This document shows, piece after piece, positions 1-10,909 of a DNA stretch of 64,000 nt; positions within the stretch are counted from its first letter, which is position 1, and each line of letters starts with the position of its first letter. The stretch covers positions 19,176-83,175 of the forward strand of contig JAGFNQ010000870.1 in the NCBI GenBank assembly GCA_024364735.1. Reading direction: 5' to 3'. The position numbers and the translations under genes are program-made. The notes under the pieces are model-generated. The model was not told the DNA's origin. It worked only from the letters and a program-made list of their open reading frames with translations, and did no database searches. Source of the stretch: Boesenbergia rotunda. Lineage: Eukaryota > Streptophyta > Magnoliopsida > Zingiberales > Zingiberaceae.

Positions 1-1231
1 TAAAACGAGTTGAAAATTGGATTTTCCGATCAAGAGAAACGAGTCGAATCTGAGTTAATCAGAGGCGCAATGGAAGCTAAAAATGGCTAAGTCTTTTGAA
101 GGCTTTTTGGGCGAATTAAATGAGTTTAATTCGCGACCGGTTCGGGTTGGTTTGGCCGGCCAAAGGAGGTGCTAACCCTCCTTGTGGTGGCCGGCCATTA
201 AAGGAGATTAAACCAATTTAATTGGTTTAATTAATAAATAAATCTAGCGCGGTTATTTATAAATTATGGATAAATAAATTGTATAAAGAAAATTTATATA
301 AATAAATTGTAGAAATTTATTCTTTTATGGAGTTAAAATAATTCATGAATTGGTTATTTTAATTTTATAAAATCAATTATGAATTGATTTTATCATAATA
401 AGAAAGTTTATAAATTTCTTATAAAAATTTATTCCATAATTTAAAGAGAGAAAAGAATAAGTTTTATTATAAATTAGTTTAATAAAGACTTGGTTTAACG
501 GAATAATTAGTTAAGAAAATTTATAGAATAAATTTCTTATAACTAATTCCGTTTAGAGAGAGACTTAGCAAAGAGTTGCTACTATATAAAGGAACCAAAG
601 GCTAAGCCCTTTAGATCAATCAATTAATCAAGAGATTAATTAGAGCTCTCCCTCTCTCTCTGTTATTCTCTTCTCTCCTCATCTTCTTCTCCTTCACATT
701 AGGGCCGGCGCCCCATCCTTGTGGATTAGGGCCGGCGCACACAACCATCATCCAAGGGAGTTGGCGTGAGCTTTCAAGGAGAAGGAGAACCCGAACACGA
801 AGAAGAAGAAGCGGATAGCGATCCTCTCTTCTCGGAATTCGATTCCGTTACTTCGTTGGTTAGTTTTCCTAATTTTTCTCTGTCCTTCTAGTTGTGCCTT
901 CGAGAATCTAGTAGTTCTCGTCGGCACAAAACTCGTGACTTTGTGAAGTCATCCCAAAGAGAACTCGGCGTGGACGCGAATAGAGGCGGAGCTTCCAAGG
1001 GACGCTACGGTTGGATCTCGTCCTTACTTCGAGTTACGAGAGGTACTTAGTAAATTTGTTTACTATTCCGTAATGTTTATTTTATGATTATGTCAACACA
1101 CCATAAGATTGCATGCTAGATACGAAGTTAAAATAATTTAGGAAATTATTTTATGCAAACTCTTCCGCTGCACGTAAAAATTTTAAATTTTACGAACTCG
1201 TATCCTTGTCGACATGCACCCGGTCCCAACA
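1..1231 (+). mobile_element. 5' LTR (left-truncated) of copia element A
   Basis: The segment ends in CCCAACA at 1231 and is followed one base later by a tRNA-Met primer-binding site, so it is the 3' portion of a 5' LTR; its start lies outside the window. A TATA box (TATATAAA) is at 583-590, with transcription expected to start around 610-620. A CT-rich leader with GCCGGC motifs follows. The first 580 bases are AT-rich U3 without coding potential. No second LTR is present because the element is truncated near 3962. Confidence 0.85.
583..590 (+). promoter_or_regulatory. TATA box of LTR A
   Basis: TATATAAA lies about 640 bases before the LTR end and just upstream of a CT-rich leader, the usual layout of a plant LTR promoter. 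Confidence 0.6.
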
Positions 1232-1232
1232 G

Positions 1233-1244
1233 TGGTATCAGAGC
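1233..1244 (+). other. Primer-binding site of element A
   Basis: TGGTATCAGAGC is complementary to the 3' end of plant initiator tRNA-Met and sits one base after the LTR end. It fixes the LTR boundary and the + orientation of element A. Confidence 0.9.
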
Positions 1245-2927
1245 CGGTTAGTGTTCGACTTAATCATATAATTGTTTTGTGGAAAACTTTGTCATGATCT
1301 AATTCGGAAAATTTTTCCAATTATGGAAACTTTCAAATTATAATAAATTTTAGAATTAGGAATTTCAATGTTTGGAAATCCTCATGAAATTTCGCAAACG
1401 TTTGAAATTTTCTAGTTTCTAAATTTTTATAATAATTGTGAAATTTTCCCATCTTTGGAAACTTTCCAATTTTGGAAATTTTTCTATTTTAGAAATTTTC
1501 CAACTTTGGAAATATGTAAGTTTTCTTTGTACCAGAAACTTACAATTATTCTGAAAACCTATTTTCGAAATCTCGCAATTTTGGGCACTTTCTTTAAGAA
1601 AGTCTAGACAAATTCATGGACAGTTAATTGACAATTAAATTTGAATTGGTTTTTAAATTGACAACAAATTCTTTATTTTGGATTGAGCCTCGGGGAGCCG
1701 TCCAATTTAAAGTTAGATGTTGTAATTTAATTTCCCAATTTTAATTGTCATGTTTGATTTGGATTGAGCCTCGGGGAGCCGTCCAATTGAATTTACAACA
1801 CTTTACTTTTCTTTGGGTATCTGAGCCTCGGGGAGCCACCCTTAGAAAACGATTTGTTGTAATTAATCAAATCCATGAATAAAATATGTTTTAAGAGGTG
1901 ATGCTCTTACATATTGTTGTCTCCAAAATTAATTAGGAAAATGGTTTCCTATAGAGTTTCTTAAATGAGATTTTCATGAAAATAATATGTGGTTGAATTA
2001 AGGGAATTGTCTCTTAATTTAATAAGTTTTGATTTAGAGAAATCAAAGTCTTGAACATATTATTTCCGAAATTAATTATGACAATTTAGGAAATTGTTTC
2101 CCAAAACAATTCCTTTAATAAAGTGTGAAATTAGAATTAAGGAAATCCGGTTCCTAATTCAATTCATGAGACTTGATAAATTAAGTCACATACATACTTT
2201 ATTAAGGAAATCGTTAGTCATGACATATGTCATGAATGTGCATTAAAGGAAAAGATGAGACCAAAACCCCTTACAAAATATTAAGGCCAACACCTTCCAT
2301 TAATATGGTTAGAATCAGAGTTTTGTTTCTCGTTTGGGTTGATGGACACATCCATGCCCAACTTGAACCTTAACATATTCAAACCATGGGATTAGTTTAT
2401 GAATAATATAGTTGGAGTCAGAGGTCAATCCTTAGTTTTGGTTGTTGGACACATCCAAGCCTGACTAAACGGTTGAATGAGCTCCAACCATGTTAAAACT
2501 ATTTCTTGATTAATGGGTCAGCCTTAAGCTTGGAGCATCGATTTGTTGTGCCACAGCCAAGGTCGATGTGAAGAGAGGTGCAGTTGGGTGCTATGTATAT
2601 GATGCATACTTGTTAATGAGTTAACAACCCAATGATTTATGCAAACATTCAATTAGTTGATAGCATAACGTGATAGTTACATATATGTGATATGTAATCG
2701 GTATAACTACCTACCTTCATAACTAAGGAAAACTTGATGGCCACAGCCATGGTGATTCTTGTCTATGGTTGGATATCAACCTATTTGGAGATGTTCCTAC
2801 GATCTCCCGAATTGATTATAAGGGTTATTCAATTTGAAAAATAAATAGGATTTTATTTATGTATGTTGATACATTCTTTAATAAATCTTCTCACATAAAT
2901 TTGTATTTCTAGGATAATCACTCGATC
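1245..2927 (+). other. Untranslated leader of element A
   Basis: About 1.7 kb of AT-rich, stop-dense sequence separates the PBS from gag. It holds three copies of a GAGCCTCGGGGAGCC block (about 1686-1700, 1766-1780, 1823-1837), the first two flanked by TTGGAT and TCCAAT-type arms. It also holds three small hairpins sharing a CACA loop (2342-2355, 2445-2458, 2737-2750). No coding signal is seen. Confidence 0.6.
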
Positions 2928-3707
2928 ATGTCTTCTCTGAACTTGCGTTCCATTTTGGACACCAATAAACTGACCGGGCCGAACTTCATGGACTGGCTTA
3001 GAAACCTGAGGATAGTCCTTAAGGCAGAAAAGCTTGCTTATGTCCTTGAAAATCAACTTCCCAACCATCCTCCAGAGAATGCAACTCCAGACCAATTGTT
3101 GGCCTATCAGAAACATGTGACCGATTCTGAAATGGCGAGTTGCATCATGCTAGCATCTATGGTACCTGAGCTGCAAAAGCAGCATGAGCATATGGATGCT
3201 TATACCATCATCTTCCATCTTCATGAGTTATTTGAAGATCAGGCGAGATCCGAAAGGTTCGAGGTCTCCAGACTCCTCTTCACCTCAAAGATGCAGGAAG
3301 GCACTTCTGCCTCACAATTCGTGTTAAAGATGTTGGGGTACATTGAGCGACTGGGCACACTCGGCTTTGCAATGGATCATGAACTAAGTATTGACTTAAT
3401 TCTGAATTGCCTGCCCAAAAGTTGTTCACAATTTGTGATGAACTATTGGATGAACAAGCTGGAGACTACCATTCCTGAGTTAATCAACATGCTGAAGGCT
3501 GTTGAGCCCGCTGTAAAGCAGGATCAAAAGGTGGTACTGTTAGTTGGTTCCTCGAAGAAAGGTTCTAAGAGGAAGGCCAAAGAACAGAACAAAGGGAAGA
3601 AGAAAAAGGCCAAGAAGACTGAAAAAAAAAACCAAAAGGAACTTGCCATCATTGTGGCAAGGAAGGTCACTGGCGAAGAAACTGCAAGGTTTATCTTGAG
3701 TCCTTGA
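2928..3707 (+). pseudogene. Copia gag, element A
   Basis: The 259-codon frame resembles copia gag proteins (UBN2/Retrotran_gag_2 type). Its N-terminus has the typical NKLTGPNFMDWLRNL stretch (about residues 13-27), followed by a helical capsid-like region and a Lys-rich tail. The CCHC zinc knuckle (CHHCGKEGHWRRNC, 3644-3685) lies in the -1 frame, immediately after a run of ten A at 3622-3631. A one-base loss in that run, or a -1 slip, separates it from the capsid part. Start chosen at the first ATG before the conserved motif. Role: the particle protein that packages element RNA. The copy cannot give an intact Gag-Pol. Confidence 0.8.
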
Positions 3708-3962
3708 AGAAGAAGGCATCCGATGCCCCATCTTCTTCAGGTATCTTCGTTATTGAATGTCACTCTATTTTGTTATTTTGTTACTTCGTTAATAAAGAAC
3801 ATTGTATCTATTTCATGTTTGAATGAAAAGGGTTACCATTTAACTTTTAGTAACAATTGTTGTTACATAACTTTAAATGGTGTTCTTTATGGGACTGGAA
3901 CTTTATGCAATGGTATCTACACGTTAGATTTATCCAGTGACGTTTTCAATATCGAAGTTAAC
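3708..3962 (+). pseudogene. Copia protease/pre-integrase remnant, element A
   Basis: After the zinc knuckle the -1 frame reads into a short stretch typical of the region before the protease. It then joins, in another frame, the GAG-pre-integrase segment (SCLNEKGYHLTF, GTLCNGIYTLDLSSD; about 3790-3945). The protease DSG region between them is missing, so there is an internal deletion. Similarity to copia stops near 3962, where sequence of the opposite-strand element B begins. No integrase, RT or RNase H of A is in the window. Confidence 0.65.
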
Positions 3963-4401
3963 CAAACCACACTCTCCCCCTACAACAGTTAAACCCGTAG
4001 TAGTCCTAAACTTAACCAAACCACACTCTCCCCCTTTGTCAAACACCAAAAAAGGTGTAGACTGGTTGTTAAGTTTAAGCATACTCCCCTAAACCCTAGG
4101 GGTTCTCCCAAAACAACAAAGATATGATTTAATTTTGAATGCATATGAAACCATGTGATAAAGATAAAGTAGGATAGAGTAATCACATGCAACATATGAA
4201 TCAAGGAATAGAGTAAAAACTAGAACTAGTAATAAACATGAAGTAGCCAAGCATACATAGATATCATGCATGAAGTCAGATGCATCACACAGCATCAGAA
4301 TATAGTCAAGTACAACACCAAGTAATATCAAAGTCGGATGCATTGCAATGCATCAAAGAATTGTCAATGACATCATCAAGTCACAAATCATGAAAGCTAG
4401 A
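3963..4401 (-). other. 3' non-coding end of element B, with duplicated purine tract
   Basis: On the - strand this is the tail of element B. A purine-rich block (GGGGGAGAGTGTGGTTTGG) occurs twice, at about 3964-3982 and 4014-4032, fifty bases apart, and looks like a duplicated polypurine tract. An LTR matching the one at 11967 would be expected next, but copia sequence of element A follows instead. B's 3' LTR therefore appears to have been lost. The remainder is AT-rich without coding signal. Confidence 0.5.
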
Positions 4402-5823
4402 TCAGAGTATAGCCATAGTCAATCGTCGGCGGCGGGGGGGGGGGGTGTCATCGGCCTGCATGGGGTCATCAGCCGTGTCATCATCAGGTATGAAGGACCC
4501 CGGTGCAGTACTGCCAGAGGGCACAGCTCCAAGAAATGTATGTTGGCGCCACTCGTCATACCATGTCTGCTGCTGGGACCGGATCCCCGAGACGTCGGAC
4601 TCTAACGCGTGAAGTCGGCGATCGAAGGACCGAAACTCAGACCGGACCTCCTGGCGCTAGAGCTCAGAGATATGAATCTCATGCTGCATTGTCAGCTCCA
4701 GCTCTGAAACCTGCCAGCGGATGTCGGGATCTGGCTCGTAGTCGTAGGCAGTTGCTGCGGTGGGCGCCTCCTGATGTGCAGCCGGAGCTGGGGGTACCTG
4801 AACATGTGCGCCCCGAGGAAGCTCGCCAAGACCTCGCTCGTCCTTCCAGATAAGACTTTGATCGTCCGGCCCAACAACAATACCAGATTTGGCAAATGCG
4901 CGTCTGCCAAATCAGCACTCCTCTCTAACCATGGGCACTGTCCTGCCCTTGGTCACATCAACACCAACTAACTGAAGCCAGTCAGTGATGACGTGACCGA
5001 AAGGCATATAAACAGTGCGACGGTTGGGCTCTCTATAAGATATGATCGACTGAAAGATGCTCTCCATAATGTCCAAGTCCAAATGGTGGTGCATGCCATA
5101 GAGCATCGAACAGTGATACGGACGAATCTCATTCAAGGGTTTGGAAGTGATCGGCAGAATGCAGTTGGTGATTATCTTGAAAAGAATGTAATCAATAGGA
5201 GAAAGTCGAAGGGCCGCAAAGGTAGGAAAATCGGGCCCTAACTCATCGAGTCCAGCTGGTCTGGGATGGCTAAAGTAATGCTCGTAAATGCCATCGGGGG
5301 TGACGTCCTCAAATGGAGGCAGTAAGGGGTCAGGAATCTCTGGGTAGATGGAATAGAAATTAGGCGATCGTCGACCGCCAAAATACTCCGCCAAGACATC
5401 ATAGGAGAAGTCAAGATTCCTCTTGGCTACCTGAGTAGTGAAATCAAAGCCCCCCTGTGGTCCTTGTTGCAAGTTATTATAGAATTCAGAAACAAGGTCA
5501 ACATTGATAGTTCGCTCAAGCGAAAGAAAGAATCCGAGGTTGTAAAAGTCAACCACCTCGATGATAGAGGGACAATGCTCAGCCAGGAAAGGTCTATCAA
5601 TCTACCTACAAGAAAGAAGCTTGAAAGTTCGGGTCTGAAATGCTTGCTCAAAAGCAGCGTTAGGAAATCGGGAACTCGATGAAGGCTGAGGCCTTCGAGA
5701 GGGTGCGGACGATGAAGAACCTTTTCCCTTCGAAGCCCCCTCAGCGGGTTCTTTTCCCTTGGATGACTTTCTAAAGGGTGGAGTCATTGGGTCACGGCAA
5801 CAAATTGAATGGGCATGGTACAA
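4402..5823 (-). pseudogene. Third (extra) ORF of SIRE-like element B, three premature stops
   Basis: One reading frame runs from ATG at 5823 to TGA at 4402 (473 codons) broken only by three in-frame stops, at 5602-5604 (TAG), 4912-4914 (TGA) and 4657-4659 (TAG). Layout: a Lys/Ser/Pro-rich basic N-terminus (SSKGKEPAEG, SSSSAPSRRP), a central globular region with many aromatic residues (FYNLGFFLSLERT, YGMHHHLDLDIMESI), then a hydrophilic C-terminus with a probable coiled coil and an acidic, Pro-rich tail. It lies downstream of pol in the same orientation, as in SIRE/Maximus copia elements that carry an extra, sometimes env-like, ORF. No clear signal peptide or membrane helix is visible, so I do not call it Env. 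The central part may belong to the plant-transposon protein domain family PF20167; this is not confirmed. Confidence 0.6.
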
Positions 5824-6315
5824 GAAAAAAAGGATTTGAAGTTTAAGGCATTGATCAAATTAATCATAACAGAAAATGATCAAATGAAATTAGGTTTAAT
5901 CAATCGAATATGGTTTGATCAATAGTTGAGTGAAGAAGGGGCACGCCAGATCATGACAAGTTCACGACAAACACCAAAATAAACAACAAAACGAAACATT
6001 ATGGTTAGGAAAAGAACATGATGTATGGAGTAATCATCAAGTTACAATTGAAAGCAAAGAGCTCACTTTGGTGCCATTTGGGTGAGATTTGCTGAAAACT
6101 TGCGCACGAGAGGATCTGAACGTAGCAGGAGGAATCTCAGGAGCAAAAGAGGAACTCCAACAGTGCTCGCAGATGGAGAAAAATCGTAACTTCACAGGGA
6201 ACGGGAGAAGGTTTTACACAGGAAGAAGATGAAAAGGGGTTGGCTAGGGTTGAAGGATGAAGAGAATACGTGATTAAACTGGTTGGTGGATTGATCACCA
6301 ACCAGAATTTATTGT
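5824..6315 (-). other. Non-coding spacer between hairpin array and third ORF, element B
   Basis: About 490 bases upstream (on the - strand) of the third ORF, mixed composition, no sustained reading frame. It may be the leader of a separate or spliced mRNA for that ORF, but no signal proves it. Confidence 0.35.
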
Positions 6316-6655
6316 GATCGAACGGATCACCGTTCGATCCAGGAGCGCCCAGACTGATCAGGCTCCAACCTGATCAGTCTGGCTTGGTCCTGATCGGTCA
6401 GGCGACCGATCAGGCAAGCCCCTGATCGATCTGCTGATCGATCAGGGAGCGAACAGTAGGTTCGTGAGATTTTCTGTGACCCTCTTGATCGGTCGGTGGA
6501 TCGATCACCACAGGGGGCCAGATCGGTCTGTGGACCGATCCAGGCCAACACAGTGAGGTTTCAGTGATTAAGCGTAAAATAGCTTGATCGGTCAAGTGGA
6601 TCGATCAGCCCTACGTCTGATCGGTCTGTGGACCGATCAGGTATCAGATATTTTC
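6316..6655. repeat. GATCGGTC/GACCGATC hairpin array, internal part of B
   Basis: At least seven inverted repeats built on GATCGGTC and GACCGATC or GATCGATC, with 4-6 base loops. Examples: a 9-bp stem at 6316-6339, and a 13-bp perfect stem at 6350-6381 with loop CTCCAA. The same motif family forms the larger array in B's own LTR (12985-13530). Confidence 0.85.
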
Positions 6656-7179
6656 TGATACGATTTCAGAACTTCCAGTTTCAGATTTCCTTCGAGTTCT
6701 AATACGATCAGGTGGAGCATTATCGACCTTGGAGGGGTTTCCTTGACTATAATTGATCCCTGAACAAGGATTAAAGGTCCTTATGGATTTAACACATCAA
6801 TTTGCTCCACCCAAGTGAAGTCAAATTCAATCACAAACATCCATTCAATGTTCAACCAAGTTTGTATCAATATAAAGTCTCCAATCAAGTTTCCTTAATT
6901 GGAATGTCCAAGTATGATCATGGAGCCGAGTACACATATGTTATGCATTGGTTTTTCCCATACTTGGTCAACTTAGTGATTATTATCTCATCAACCTAAT
7001 TTCTCAAGGGATGCATTGACATTTTGAGTAATTAGGTTGATCCTAGCATCTCACCCCATTTCTAGCAAACAAAAACATTTTGTTGAACCTTATAGTTTGT
7101 GTGAGATGTTCCCAAGTTACCCAATAATTGTTCCCAACAATTTGAAATGATCATGAAGGGTTTTGAATACTTTTCAATC
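6656..7179 (-). other. Non-coding region after pol, element B
   Basis: AT-rich sequence between the RNase H stop and the hairpin array. No coding frame or recognised motif. Confidence 0.4.
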
Positions 7180-7674
7180 CTATGAAGCACGACACATTCT
7201 CAATTCCCTTCGTAAGAAACTAAATTCATTCTCGGGGAGTGGTTTAGTGAAAATGTCCGCTAGATTCGATTTTGACTTTACATGTGAGAGTACAATATCT
7301 CCTCTAGCAACATGATCTCGAATGAAGTGGTGACGCACTTCAATATGCTTGGTTCTAGAATGATGGACTGGATTCTTTGTTAGGTTTATTGTGCTTATGT
7401 TGTCACACAACACTTGCACACCCTTGTAGCTTAATCCATAGTCCTTTAGTGTATGAATCATCCACAATAATTGTGATACACTCTCTCCCATGGCTATATA
7501 TTCTGCCTCGGTTGTAAAGAGAGAAACAAAATGTTGCTTCCGACTTGACCAACTAACTAATGATGATCCTAAAAATTGGCAACCCCCACTTATGCTTTTC
7601 TGATCCAACTTGCACCCAGCATAGTCGGAATCGGTGTAGCCAATTAGGTTAAATGACTCAGTACGGGGTACCAA
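7180..7674 (-). pseudogene. Copia RNase H, element B
   Basis: The frame carries the copia RNase H signature: DSDYAGCKLDQKS near the start, then TTEAEYIAMGE, DNISTINLTKNP, SRTKHIEVRHHFIRD and ADIFTKPLPE at the end. It degrades the RNA strand of RNA-DNA hybrids during reverse transcription. Conserved Asp and Glu positions are present. It is separated from the RT frame by about 120 bases with stops (7675-7793), so it is part of a broken polyprotein. Confidence 0.85.
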
Positions 7675-7793
7675 CGACCAACTCCAATTGTGCCCTTCAG
7701 GTATCTCAAAATTCTTTTAACAGTAATTAGATAAGATTCCTTGGCACAGACTTGATACATAGCGCACATACCCACAGCAAAATGTATATCAGG

Positions 7794-8563
7794 TCAACTA
7801 GCTGTGAGGTATAGCAAACTTCCTATCATGCTACGGTATTGAGTTAGGTCAACAGGTTTACCACTCTCATCATTGTCTAACCGTGTGTTTGTAGCCATGG
7901 GAGTGGTTACCTCTTTGGAATCACTCATGTTAAATTTTCGGAGCATCTCTTGTGTGTATTTCGATTGGTGCACATGGATTCCGTCTCGAGTTTGCTTGAT
8001 TTCGAGTCCAAGGAAGAAAGTCAACTCTCCCACTAGACTCATTTCAAATTCACTCTCCATGTGTCCAATAAACTCATTTAAATAGCCCTTATTGTTTGAG
8101 CCACAAATTATGTCATCGACATACACTTGGGCTACAAATATATTGTCACCATCTCTTCGTAGAAATAGTGTAGGGTCTATTTGTCCTCTTACAAAACCTT
8201 TTTCAATGAGAAATGTCGACAACCGCTCATACCAAGCTCGGGGTGTTGTTTAAGGCCGTAGAGTGCCTTCTTGAGCTTGAACACGTGGTTTGGAAATTCG
8301 GTACTCTCAAACCTCGGAGGTTGTTCGACATAGACCTCTTCTCTTATTAAGCCATTTAGAAAGGCCGATTTGACATCCATTTGATAAAGTTTGAAACCAC
8401 GATGTGCTGCAAATGCAAGCATCAATCGGATGGACTCTAATCGTGCCACGGGAGCATAGGTCTCATCTTAATCAAGGCCTTCGACTTGACTGTAGCCCTT
8501 GGCTACTAAGCGTGCATTGTTTCTTACGATTTCTCCCTTATGATTCAATTTATTTTTAAAGAC
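7794..8563 (-). pseudogene. Copia reverse transcriptase, element B
   Basis: Two overlapping frames (8189-8449 and 7794-8222) together cover the RT palm. The first has LYQMDVKSAFLNG and ALYGLKQ; the second has the catalytic YVDDI followed by FFLGLEIKQTRDG and MIGSLLYLTAS. A frameshift near 8200-8222 separates them, just after ALYGLKQ. More stops lie between 8450 and 8563, where the segment before MARLESIRLMLAF should be read. The catalytic YVDD motif is intact but the protein is not. Confidence 0.85.
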
Positions 8564-9199
8564 TCATTTGGTTCCAATAATGGTGGTCTTCTTGGGTCTA
8601 GGGACTAAGTCCCAAACTTGACTTCTCTCGAATTGACTTAGTTCATCTTGCATGGCAATGATCCAATCGGGATAATTTAATGCTTCGTCAATTTTTCTAG
8701 GTTCAATTTCGGAAATTAGGGCAACTTCATTAGCCTCATTCCTAAAGAATGATCTAGTCCTAACCCCATGGTGGATATCTCCAACAATTTGATCTTGGGG
8801 ATGGCTAGAGGCTAACCTGGTTTGCCTTGGTGTTGGTGGTGCTTCTTGAATGGTGTCACTAGACACAAGCTTAGCCTCAAGATCCGGCTGATCTATGGGT
8901 TGTCTAGGCTCACCGTCATCAGACTCATCACCACCATCTACAACACTTGGACTTCCATCCAAACTTAGTTTCCTAAGTTCGAATTGAACTCCTTCGTCAT
9001 CTTCTGGTTGATCATTTGCTTTTGGAATTTCTTCAAAAACAACATCAGAAGACTCTTCAACTAATCTAGACTTCTTGTTATAGACTCGGTAAGCTTTGCT
9101 AACGAGGGAGTACCCGGCCATAATCCCTTCATCAGCTTTTGATGTGAACTTTCCAAGATGGTCCTTGGTGTTTAGAATAAACACCTTACAACCAAACAC
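8564..9199 (-). pseudogene. Integrase C-terminus and linker to RT, element B
   Basis: A 211-codon frame with the copia post-integrase region: FGCKVFILNTKDHLGKF, MAGYSLVSKAYRVYN, an acidic variable linker, then HHGVRTRSFFRNE and YPDWIIAMQDELSQFERSQ leading into RT. The order and spacing match the corresponding part of element J (47560-48200). Confidence 0.8.
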
Positions 9200-9600
9200 T
9201 CGAAGATGTTTAACTGTAGGTGGTTTTCCAAACCAAAGTTCATGAGGAGTCTTCCTAGAAATCTATGTATGAGGACTCGGTTTTGCACGTAGCAAGCTAT
9301 GTTCACAGCTTCAGCCCATAAGTAGCTCGGTAAGGAGTACTCATTGAGCATGCTTCGTGCAGCCTCTTGTAAGACCCAGTTCTTCCTCTCCACAACACCA
9401 TTTTGTTGTGGTGTTCTAGGAGTGGAGAACTCGTGTCTATACTCTCTCTCTTGACAAAACTCTAAAAATCTTTGATTTTGAAATTCACCTCCATGATCAC
9501 TCCTTATGGTTTTAATTGTTGATAATTTTTCGTTTTCAACTCTTCTACAAAATAAAATAAAAACATCTAAAGTTTGGTCCTTATATTTTAGAAAATAGGT
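9172..9600 (-). pseudogene. Integrase core, element B
   Basis: The frame at 9172-9393 begins ERKNWVLQEAARSMLNEYSLP, the region just after the third catalytic residue of copia integrases. Upstream (9394-9600) the core is recognisable, with protein-level similarity to PRTPQQNG-type sequence, but is interrupted by stops and shifts. The element could not make an active integrase. Confidence 0.7.
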
Positions 9601-10095
9601 CTATGTATATCTAGTAAAATCATCAATGATCACAAAACAATATCTACTATCATTCAAGGATATAATAGTGCTACAATCAAACAAGTCCATGTGAAGTAAA
9701 TCCAAAGCATTATAAGTACTTACATTGCTTTTACCTTTATGAGCAGATTTTGTTTGCTTACCCATTTGACATGCATCACAAAGTTTATCCTTTTCATACT
9801 TGATGCTTGGTAAGCCACGAACTAGTCCCTTGTTGGCCAATTTCCAGATATTCTTCATGTTCACGTGTGCTAGTCTCCGGTGCCAAAGGGTGGACTCATC
9901 TTCTCTTGTCATGAAACACTTAACAAAAGCATTAGTAGCACTTTTAAAAGAAACTTGATAAATATTATCTACTCTTGTGCCTACTAGTACCGTGTCAAAT
10001 GTGTCATGTTGTCTAACTAGATATTGACTTGATTGAAAATCAATTGTGTAACCCGCATCACACAATTGACTGACACTTAGGAGATTAAATGTCAT
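9601..10095 (-). pseudogene. GAG-pre-integrase and integrase zinc finger, element B
   Basis: The frame shows NLLSVSQLCDAGYTIDF, then the HHCC finger (LWHRRLAHVN and CDACQMGKQTKS) and the first core Asp (LLHMDLFDC), ending at DDFTRYT. This is the N-terminal part of a copia integrase, downstream of the protease and overlapping it by 11 bases in another frame. Confidence 0.85.
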
Positions 10096-10288
10096 CCCCT
10101 TGACTAGAAGGACATTCGGATATTTGAATGTCTCCTATTCCTACAATCTTAAGACTACCATTGTTACCAAAGGAAATATTACCTCTACTTTTTCTCTGAA
10201 GGGTAGTGAATAAGGATTTATCACCGGTCATGTGTTTGGAGCACCCACTATAAACGAACCAAGTTGATAGATGCTCCCCCTCAGTCAC
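10085..10288 (-). pseudogene. Aspartic protease, element B (catalytic Asp replaced)
   Basis: The segment WFVYSGCSKHMTGDKSLF corresponds to the copia protease active site, normally DSGCSxHMTG as in element J (DSGCSRHMTGDK). Here the catalytic Asp is Tyr, a GAT-to-TAT type change. The protease cuts Gag-Pol, and this change alone should inactivate it. Confidence 0.8.
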
Positions 10289-10291
10289 GAC

Positions 10292-10909
10292 CTACACAAT
10301 TCGAAAAATAGAAGATTTAGGTACCCAAATCTTATGACCTAAAGCACCTACTATGCAAGACTTAGGCACCCATGCCTTGACTAATTTCCTTCGAACCCTA
10401 GGAGTCTTAAATGGTCTAACATTAGTCCTAGACATCAAGGAAACAAATGATGGTTCTTTAGGTCGGTAACCAATACTGGCCTTGTTGTAGACAGCCCTTT
10501 GTGCATTTAGGATCATATCTAAAGTCTTTGAGCTTGTTGAGAATTTCTCAAGAACACTCTTGAGTCTCTCAACCTGACTCTTCAATGATTTGTTTTCATC
10601 TTCTAACATCTCTACATGCAAATCATCAATATCCTCATCCTTAGAGGATTTCAACTGTTCAACTTCAACTTTCAATGATTTAATTTTTTCCTTTTGACTT
10701 CTTTAACAATTCGGTTAAGCATGCAATGACTCTATAACATTTATCCAATTCGGGAGAGATTACCTCTTCATAATCCGAAGATGATGAAGCCGCGTTTGAG
10801 GAGTCCGTGGATTCATCACTGCTTTCTTCTCCTTCAAGAGTCATGAGTACTACATGGGTGTACTCTTATCATCCTTCTCCTCTTCGGATGAACTAGAGGA
10901 GGATTCATC
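10292..10909 (-). pseudogene. Gag C-terminal coiled-coil part, element B
   Basis: The frame at 10292-10675 holds a coiled coil (SLKSQVERLKSVLEKF), the SIRE-type motif SKTLDMILNAQRAVYNKASIGY and a basic tail ending KIWVPKSSIF. The stretch 10676-10909 reads as acidic Ser/Glu-rich sequence in changing frames. It continues the gag at 10910 and matches 45130-45760 in element J. Confidence 0.75.

Noticed and set aside
4912..5556. Envelope protein call for the third ORF of B
   Set aside because: No signal peptide or membrane segment could be identified; position alone is not enough.
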